From Candidatus Omnitrophota bacterium (lineage in GTDB: Bacteria; Omnitrophota; Gorgyraeia; JAFGHF01), in the NCBI GenBank assembly GCA_018899075.1, contig JAHIIS010000162.1:1-11102 (forward strand): a stretch of 11,102 nt of DNA. Reading direction: 5' to 3'. The notes under the pieces were generated by a model, which saw only the letters and a program-made list of their open reading frames with translations, was not told the DNA's origin and did not search any database. The position numbers were made by a program, and so were the translations under genes. Positions 7,583 through 11,102 of the stretch are shown here, piece after piece (position 1 is the first letter of the stretch; the number at the start of each line of letters is the position of its first letter).

Positions 7583-8206
7583 ATGTGGGACCTAATTCAA
7601 AAAGGCGGCCCGTTAATGTATTTAATCGTTCTTTGTTCTATTGTGGCTCTGGCTGTAGTCATTGAAAGGTTGTACCATTTACATCGGGCAAAAATTGATA
7701 GCGATAAGTTTATGGAAAGCATATCCAATACTGTCAAGCGCAACCGGATTATGGATGCCGTAGATTTGTGCGAGAAGACCCCCGGACCCATCGCCCACAT
7801 TATAAAAGCGGGTATTTTAAAACACGACCGTTCGCGGCATGAGGTAAAAGAGGCCATAGAGGACGCGGGAATTTATGAGGTGCCGCGCCTTGAAAAAAAT
7901 CTGGGGACATTGGCAACCATTGCGCATATCTCACCACTGTTAGGCCTCTTAGGCACAGTTACGGGAATGGTCAGGGCATTTCAGGTTATTCAAGAAAAGG
8001 CCACTTCCCTTTATCCGGTCAGTCCGGGCGATTTAGCCGGAGGCATTTGGGAGGCCTTAATCACAACTTGCGCAGGGTTGATTGTGGCCATACCTACTTT
8101 CGTCGCTTATAATTATCTGGTTAGCCGGGTGAAGGGCGTTGTTTTAGAAATGGAAAGGACTGCCACCGACTTGATTAATATTCTTGGACAGAGAAATGAG
8201 ATTTAA
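7583..8206 (+). CDS. exbB: MotA/TolQ/ExbB proton channel family protein
   Basis: The proton-channel subunit of an ExbB/TolQ-type motor. Its pentamer surrounds an ExbD dimer and converts the proton motive force into motion of TonB or TolA. The 207-residue protein has the expected three membrane helices: about 9-31, 108-132 (with the family motif LGLLGTVTGM at 120-129, including pore-facing threonines) and 153-180 (EALITTCAGLIVAIPTFVAY). The large cytoplasmic loop between the first two carries the usual charged helices. A strong Shine-Dalgarno (AAGGAGG at 7571-7577, 5 bases before ATG) fixes the start. ExbD overlaps its end and a TonB-like gene follows, which favours ExbB over TolQ. No TolA, TolB or Pal gene and no TonB-dependent receptor is in the window, so the powered outer-membrane partner is unknown. 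Confidence 0.94.
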   Translation: MWDLIQKGGPLMYLIVLCSIVALAVVIERLYHLHRAKIDSDKFMESISNTVKRNRIMDAVDLCEKTPGPIAHIIKAGILKHDRSRHEVKEAIEDAGIYEVPRLEKNLGTLATIAHISPLLGLLGTVTGMVRAFQVIQEKATSLYPVSPGDLAGGIWEALITTCAGLIVAIPTFVAYNYLVSRVKGVVLEMERTATDLINILGQRNEI

Positions 8207-8597
8207 AAGACATCTAGAATTTGAGAAGGGCCAATTAGACATTGCGCCGTTGATCGATGTCGTTTTTCTGCTTTTGATATTTTTTATGCTCACTTCGAGT
8301 TTCATCTTTCAGCCGGGGATTAAAATAAATCTTCCCAAAGCTGTAACCAGCGAGGTAATTCACGAGGAAAATTTAGTTATTACCATTAACGCTGAAGGCC
8401 TTATTTATTTAAATAACCGCCCTGTTGCCTTAAAGCAGCTAAAGTCTCATTTGAAAAAGGCAAGCGCCGAGAATCATCCGCTTTTAATTAAAGCCGACCG
8501 CAGGGCCTCTTTAGGTAAGGTGGTTGAGGTTTGGGATATGTCTCGGGAGGCGGGTTTAACCCAGATTAACATAGCCACCGATCAACCCGCCCAATAG
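8196..8597 (+). CDS. exbD: ExbD/TolR family biopolymer transport protein
   Basis: The ExbD/TolR partner of the ExbB channel. A short cytoplasmic N-terminus precedes a single membrane helix at about residues 18-36, with the conserved protonatable Asp21 in PLIDVVFLLLIFFMLTS (equivalent to ExbD Asp25 or TolR Asp23 of Escherichia coli). A periplasmic domain of about 90 residues follows, ending KADRRASLGKVVEVWDMSRE then GLTQINIAT, typical of the family. I choose the ATG at 8196 (133 residues, MRFKRHLEFEKG). A TTG four codons upstream would add MDRE but has no better ribosome site. The ATG start gives an 11-base overlap with exbB, consistent with coupled translation and fixed stoichiometry. ExbD and TolR are hard to separate by sequence; the TonB-like gene downstream favours ExbD. 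Confidence 0.93.
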   Translation: MRFKRHLEFEKGQLDIAPLIDVVFLLLIFFMLTSSFIFQPGIKINLPKAVTSEVIHEENLVITINAEGLIYLNNRPVALKQLKSHLKKASAENHPLLIKADRRASLGKVVEVWDMSREAGLTQINIATDQPAQ

Positions 8598-8602
8598 ATA
8601 AA

Positions 8603-8616
8603 GTAGAGAGTAGAGA
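8603..8616 (+). repeat. tandem 7-bp purine-rich repeat between exbD and tonB
   Basis: Two exact copies of GTAGAGA (8603-8609 and 8610-8616) lie in the 37-base gap before tonB. The tract is Shine-Dalgarno-like, but its core ends about 17 bases before the ATG at 8635, too far for a normal ribosome site. The rest of the gap is A-rich and shows no terminator. Confidence 0.6.
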
Positions 8617-8634
8617 GAAAAATAGAATTAGATT

Positions 8635-9300
8635 ATGTGTCGGCAATTAAAAATGGCTTTGTTGATTTCTTTTCTCTGGCATCTTTTCTGTATGTCCTTT
8701 GTTTCAATAGTATTTTTACCGGGCGGTTTTAAGCCGAGGCAATGTTCTTCAGCCTATTTTTTGGGTTCGATATTGAGAAGCCCTGTTTCTGCCCGCCCCG
8801 CTTATCAACAGGCAGGCGGGCAGGCCAGGCAGATGCCCCGCGTCGACAAAGGAGACTTTGTTAAGTTGCCGCCTGAACTTGATACCCGGATGGACATAAC
8901 CCCTTTTAGCGAAAGGCAACGGACATCTTTGCCGGCGCAAAGAAAGGTTCTAAATCCCGATGACTTTATCGATGTGGATGTCTCAAAAGAGGGTATACCC
9001 TATCGTCCTAGTCCTTCGCGAAGCGGAGGACGAAGCGGAGGACGGCAAATAATTTTTCAGCCCGCGTTTCTCAACTATCCTGAAGTGGCGATAGAACAGG
9101 AACTTAAAGGCAATTGGGCCGGTTTTAAGATATATATCTCGGCCGATGGTTTGGTGGAACAGCTAATATGTATACAAGTCAGCGGCAGCCCCCAGATTGA
9201 CGCGGCTTTAGCAAGATATATTGAAAGGTGGCGTTTCGCACCGGTCGCAGGCCTTCAGGGGCAGTGGCAGACTGTAAAAATAAATCTGGGCCTTAAATGA
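8635..9300 (+). CDS. tonB: TonB family energy transducer with repeat-bearing spacer
   Basis: A TonB-type protein that would carry energy from ExbB/ExbD across the periplasm. The N-terminal membrane anchor (about residues 8-28, LLISFLWHLFCMSFVSIVF) contains His16, in the place of the functionally important transmembrane His20 of Escherichia coli TonB. The C-terminal TonB domain spans about 158-221 (YISADGLVEQLICIQVSGSPQIDAAL, then IERWRFAP, then VKINLGL). The spacer of about 130 residues is not the classical Pro-Glu/Pro-Lys stretch; it contains two low-complexity inserts encoded by palindromic DNA (ARPAYQQAGGQAR and SPSRSGGRSGGR). The start is uncertain: no good ribosome site stands before the ATG at 8635, and a GAGAG-rich tract lies too far upstream. 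The ATG at 8653 would still keep most of the anchor. It lies 37 bases after exbD and overlaps the next gene by 4 bases (ATGA). Confidence 0.87.
   Translation: MCRQLKMALLISFLWHLFCMSFVSIVFLPGGFKPRQCSSAYFLGSILRSPVSARPAYQQAGGQARQMPRVDKGDFVKLPPELDTRMDITPFSERQRTSLPAQRKVLNPDDFIDVDVSKEGIPYRPSPSRSGGRSGGRQIIFQPAFLNYPEVAIEQELKGNWAGFKIYISADGLVEQLICIQVSGSPQIDAALARYIERWRFAPVAGLQGQWQTVKINLGLK
8789..8823 (+). repeat. palindromic insert 1 inside tonB
   Basis: A perfect 9-bp inverted repeat, CTGCCCGCC at 8789-8797 and GGCGGGCAG at 8815-8823, around a 17-base loop. It is read through in frame as ARPAYQQAGGQ within the disordered TonB spacer. It is far more GC-rich than its surroundings, which suggests an inserted short palindromic element rather than ordinary coding drift. 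Whether other copies exist in the genome cannot be seen here. Confidence 0.7.
9004..9044 (+). repeat. palindromic and tandem-repeat insert 2 inside tonB
   Basis: Bases 9011-9031 fold into a 9-bp hairpin (GTCCTTCGC against GCGGAGGAC with one T-G wobble and a GAA loop). The right arm, GAAGCGGAGGAC, is duplicated exactly in tandem at 9020-9031 and 9032-9043. An outer pair, CGTCCT at 9004-9009 with AGGACG at 9039-9044, extends the symmetry. It is translated as SPSRSGGRSGGR in the TonB spacer just before the C-terminal domain, and the 12-bp period keeps the frame. Confidence 0.75.
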
Positions 9301-9536
9301 TAAGACTTGAATTCGAAATAGCGGTATTTTTATATTTATTAATTGCAATCTTTGGTTTTTTAACTCCCTGGCTTGTATTTTCAAAGACAAGGGTTCGCGC
9401 AAAACGCAGCGCACAGCTTGAATCAATCTGGCAGTGTTCTATTTGTACTTATATTTATGTAGATAGTAAGAACAAAATACTTTCCATCTGTCCCAGGTGT
9501 GGAAGTTATAATGAAAGAGAAGGAGGTGGCCATTGA
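9297..9536 (+). CDS. small membrane-anchored zinc-ribbon protein
   Basis: A 79-residue protein of no family I can name. Residues about 7-28 form one hydrophobic helix (EIAVFLYLLIAIFGFLTPWLVF). A basic stretch follows (KTRVRAKRSAQ), placing the rest in the cytoplasm by the positive-inside rule. Then comes a rubredoxin-like zinc ribbon with Cys47-X2-Cys50 and Cys65-X2-Cys68 (QCSICTYIY, then SICPRCGSYN). The WQCSICTYIY pattern resembles zinc ribbons that mediate protein or nucleic-acid contacts. It starts in the ATGA overlap with the tonB stop, so translation is probably coupled to tonB, and its own end overlaps the following gene. Function is unknown; position suggests a role with the ExbBD-TonB complex or as a cytoplasmic-face adaptor. 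Confidence 0.8.
   Translation: MIRLEFEIAVFLYLLIAIFGFLTPWLVFSKTRVRAKRSAQLESIWQCSICTYIYVDSKNKILSICPRCGSYNEREGGGH
9521..9527 (+). promoter_or_regulatory. strong Shine-Dalgarno supporting a TTG start
   Basis: AGGAGGT with 5 bases before TTG at 9533, embedded in the last codons of the zinc-ribbon gene, where it encodes the EGGG stretch. It decides the non-ATG start of the winged-helix gene, since no in-frame ATG is available until deep inside that short frame. Confidence 0.75.
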
Positions 9537-9733
9537 TAACGGAGTTAGGAATAGTGGCGGGAGATATCTGGCATTTTTTGGATGAACACGGCAAAAGTGC
9601 TCTGTCGGGTTTAGTTGCCGGCCTGGATAAGCCGCGCGATACTATTTTAATGAGCTTAGGCTGGTTGGCCCGCGAGGGGCACGTAAAGTTAGATAAAGAA
9701 GGCGATGATTACAAGATAGAGTTGAGAAAATAA
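9533..9733 (+). CDS. winged-helix domain protein (DUF2582-like), TTG start
   Basis: A 66-residue single-domain winged helix of the DUF2582 type, a small family of bacterial putative DNA-binding proteins without known targets. The sequence follows the family scheme: an initial helix (GIVAGDIWHFLDEHG), a second helix (SALSGLVAGLD), a recognition helix with the hallmark LMSLGWLAREGHV, and a wing (LDKEGDDYKIEL). Start choice: TTG at 9533 with an excellent Shine-Dalgarno, overlapping the previous stop as TTGA. The next in-frame ATG lies inside the recognition helix, at residue 40, and would destroy the fold. It is probably cotranslated with the zinc-ribbon gene. It could be a regulator of this cluster, but no operator is evident. 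Confidence 0.8.
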   Translation: MITELGIVAGDIWHFLDEHGKSALSGLVAGLDKPRDTILMSLGWLAREGHVKLDKEGDDYKIELRK

Positions 9734-9738
9734 GTTAG

Positions 9739-9768
9739 CCCCTTTAAATTCTAGATTGAGAAAGGGGG
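9739..9768 (+). promoter_or_regulatory. hairpin covering the ribosome binding site of the next gene
   Basis: CCCCTTT (9739-9745) pairs perfectly with AAAGGGG (9761-9767) across a 15-base loop. The right arm is most of the GGGGG Shine-Dalgarno (9764-9768) of the gene at 9776. No T-run follows, so it does not look like an intrinsic terminator; it could instead restrict ribosome access. The pairing is short, and a chance occurrence is possible. Confidence 0.45.
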
Positions 9769-9775
9769 AACCTTG

Positions 9776-10048
9776 ATGGAAGAAGGAAGAGGAAAAGAAG
9801 AAAAGATTCCTATTGAGTCTCCTTTGCAGGCAGTTGATCATCGTACTTTAAGTAAAGGCTTTGGCTGGTGGGCAGCCGCAGTGTTGGTTGAATCCTGGGG
9901 GCGAAGACAGGTCTGCTTATATCTCTGGCAAAAAAAGAAAGAGGGCTGGAAGAGAAAGCAGAAGTTCACCATTCACGACCCGGAGAAGTGGGAACACATA
10001 GTTTGCGCCGTAGAGGAATTGTTGCCCAAGACGCAAGCGCAAGGATGA
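9776..10048 (+). CDS. hypothetical basic protein, 90 residues
   Basis: I do not recognise this protein with confidence. The N-terminus is short and charged (MEEGRGKEEKIPIES). The core, from about residue 25 to 84, reads as strands with aromatic residues (GWWAAAVLVESWGRRQVCLYLWQ), a Lys/Arg-rich hairpin (KKKEGWKRKQKFTI) and an amphipathic helix (KWEHIVCAVEELL). Strands rich in Trp and basic residues followed by one helix resemble the layout of PC4/p15-like single-stranded nucleic-acid-binding domains, but this is only a structural guess. The ATG at 9776 is preferred over the TTG one codon upstream, because GGGGG then has a 7-base spacing. The codon use looks like the neighbours'. Its stop overlaps the next ATG by 4 bases, so it is cotranslated with the deacetylase. 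Confidence 0.65.
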   Translation: MEEGRGKEEKIPIESPLQAVDHRTLSKGFGWWAAAVLVESWGRRQVCLYLWQKKKEGWKRKQKFTIHDPEKWEHIVCAVEELLPKTQAQG

Positions 10049-10956
10049 GGCAAAATAGAATAAAAGCAGTTTATTCAAATGCGTATGAAGTAAATATCGG
10101 CGCCCATGTCTTTCCCACCGTTAAATTTCGCCTGACCCGGGAAAAATTGATACAAGAAAAAGTTATTCCCGAACAGGACTTTATTGCCGCCCCTTGCGCA
10201 TCTTGGGATGAGCTTCTTTTAGTCCATACAAAATCATACCTTAATAAGCTAAATCAAGGGACTTTATCGCCGCAGGAAATATTCACTTTAGAGATGCCTT
10301 ATTCTAAAGCGCTGGTTCGGGCATCACGCATATGCGTGGGTGGAACTATCCTTGCCGCAAAGCTGGCCCTGAAAGACGGCGCCTGTGTCCATTTAGGCGG
10401 TGGATTTCATCATGCTTTTGCTGACCACGGGGAAGGCTTTTGCGTTTTAAATGATGTGGCCTGCGCACTCAGATATTGCCGTCAACACCTGAATTTAGAA
10501 AAGATCGCCATTTTAGACTGCGACTTGCATCAGGGAAACGGCAATGCGGATATATTTAAAGATTGCAAGAATGTTTTTACTTTTTCCATCCATCAACAGA
10601 ATAATTATCCGGCGATCAAGCCTCCCGGCGATCTGGATATCGGCCTGGCCGATGGCGCCGGCGATGATGAATATCTGGGTGCTTTACAGAAAAATTTGCC
10701 TAAAGTTTTCAAAGATTTCCGGCCCCGATTGATTTTTTATATTGCCGGCGCAGACCCTTACCTTAAAGACCAGTTAGGGGCGCTGGCGCTTACTATGGAA
10801 GGTTTAAGCAGGAGAGACGAGTTTGTTTTTGCCCTGGCAAAAGAAAACGGGGTTTGTGCGGCAGTAGTCTTTGGGGGAGGTTATGCCCTGGATATCAATG
10901 ATACGGTAATTATTCATTGTAATACAGTAAAAAAGGCCCTGGAGGTGTTTGGCTAA
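10045..10956 (+). CDS. histone deacetylase family (AcuC/HdaH-like) zinc hydrolase
   Basis: A zinc-dependent deacetylase of the arginase/deacetylase superfamily. Bacterial members remove acetyl groups from protein lysines (AcuC), or from polyamines or other small amides. The 303-residue protein has a complete site. His122-His123 are in GGGFHHAFADHGEGFC. Zn ligands Asp160 and His162 lie in DCDLHQGNG, and the third ligand Asp237 in AGADPYLKDQLG. The transition-state Tyr280 is in FGGGYALD. These correspond to HDAC8 His142/143, Asp178, His180, Asp267 and Tyr306. I place the start at the ATG in the ATGA overlap with the preceding stop. The frame stays open further upstream (ATG 9988), but that would overlap the previous gene by 60 bases and add a non-family sequence. 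An adenylate-forming synthetase gene begins 4 bases after the stop, recalling the AcuC/acetyl-CoA synthetase pairing. The substrate is unproven. Confidence 0.92.
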   Translation: MRQNRIKAVYSNAYEVNIGAHVFPTVKFRLTREKLIQEKVIPEQDFIAAPCASWDELLLVHTKSYLNKLNQGTLSPQEIFTLEMPYSKALVRASRICVGGTILAAKLALKDGACVHLGGGFHHAFADHGEGFCVLNDVACALRYCRQHLNLEKIAILDCDLHQGNGNADIFKDCKNVFTFSIHQQNNYPAIKPPGDLDIGLADGAGDDEYLGALQKNLPKVFKDFRPRLIFYIAGADPYLKDQLGALALTMEGLSRRDEFVFALAKENGVCAAVVFGGGYALDINDTVIIHCNTVKKALEVFG

Positions 10957-10960
10957 TAGA

Positions 10961-11102
10961 ATGGACCTGGTCCGTTTGTTGGAAGAAAGCGCAAAAAAGT
11001 TCTCCTGGCGCAACTGTTTAATTTCCGGCGGCGGAGTTTACAGCTTCCGCTCCTTAAACAGAAAAGCCAATCAATTATCCTTTGGGTTAAAAGAAAGGCT
11101 GA
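10961..11102 (+). CDS. AMP-dependent synthetase/ligase (acyl-CoA synthetase-like), 3' partial
   Basis: The first 47 codons of a gene cut by the window end. The N-terminus DLVRLLEESAKKFSWRNCLI, then YSFRSLNRKANQLSFGL, matches the opening of AMP-binding acyl-CoA synthetases and related adenylate-forming enzymes: an initial helix, a two-strand segment, then the Y-x-x-L-N-x-x-x-N-x-x-A/S helix. The P-loop and AMP motifs lie beyond the window, so the substrate (acetate, fatty acid, or a carrier-protein-bound acyl group) cannot be judged. It starts 4 bases after the deacetylase stop. A GGAGGTG tract lies about 14 bases upstream, longer than ideal, so translation may rely on coupling. It lacks the long N-terminal extension of typical acetyl-CoA synthetase (Acs), making a medium/long-chain or generic acyl ligase more likely. 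Confidence 0.75.
   Translation, partial: MDLVRLLEESAKKFSWRNCLISGGGVYSFRSLNRKANQLSFGLKERL

Noticed and set aside
9739-9767. The 9739-9767 hairpin as an intrinsic terminator
   Set aside because: No run of T follows the right arm, and the arm itself forms the next gene's ribosome site.
10544-10732. A 62-codon open frame inside the deacetylase on the same strand
   Set aside because: It is an out-of-frame shadow of conserved catalytic sequence with no ribosome site or recognisable content.
9988-10956. Upstream ATG at 9988 as the deacetylase start
   Set aside because: It would overlap the preceding gene by about 60 bases and add a non-family, Arg-rich leader. The ATGA overlap at 10045 gives a normal family N-terminus.

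Overview
The window is a dense, single-strand bacterial chromosome segment of moderate G+C. All genes read left to right, most are separated by a few bases or overlap, and no gap exceeds about 45 bases. I see no tRNA, rRNA, CRISPR array, transposase or phage gene. The mix is GatCAB amidotransferase subunits, an S41 protease, a YibQ-like protein, TsaD, bactofilin, ExbB/ExbD/TonB, many short helix-turn-helix and zinc-ribbon proteins, and small in-frame palindromic inserts. This looks like an uncultured Gram-negative lineage of the Omnitrophota (candidate phylum OP3) kind. That placement is an impression from gene content and style, not a database result. TonB and ExbBD do imply an outer membrane.

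Layout: 1-2792 encodes GatA (5' end cut by the window edge) and GatB, which amidate misacylated Glu-tRNA(Gln) and/or Asp-tRNA(Asn). 2785-5981 carries a C-terminal processing protease, a membrane-anchored YibQ-like polysaccharide-deacetylase-fold protein, and TsaD for tRNA t6A37. 5983-6654 is an MgtC/SapB-type membrane protein.

6670-9300 is the most distinctive part. A bactofilin fused to an excisionase-type helix-turn-helix domain is followed by a second helix-turn-helix protein with a C-terminal membrane anchor. A complete ExbB-ExbD-TonB energy-transduction module comes next. The bactofilin fusion and ExbB have strong Shine-Dalgarno sites, and ExbD overlaps ExbB, so co-expression is plausible. 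The TonB spacer contains two short palindromic/tandem-repeat inserts kept in frame.

9297-10048 holds three small proteins: a membrane-anchored zinc ribbon, a winged-helix protein starting at TTG, and an unrecognised basic protein whose ribosome binding site can pair into a hairpin. 10045-10956 is a histone-deacetylase-family enzyme with an intact zinc site. It is followed directly by the start of an AMP-binding acyl-CoA/acetyl-CoA synthetase-like gene that runs off the window.

The left half is housekeeping. The candidate undescribed system is the bactofilin-HTH / membrane-HTH / ExbBD-TonB cluster, which would link DNA-binding domains to a cytoskeletal polymer and an energised envelope complex. 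That functional link is inferred from gene order and domain architecture only.
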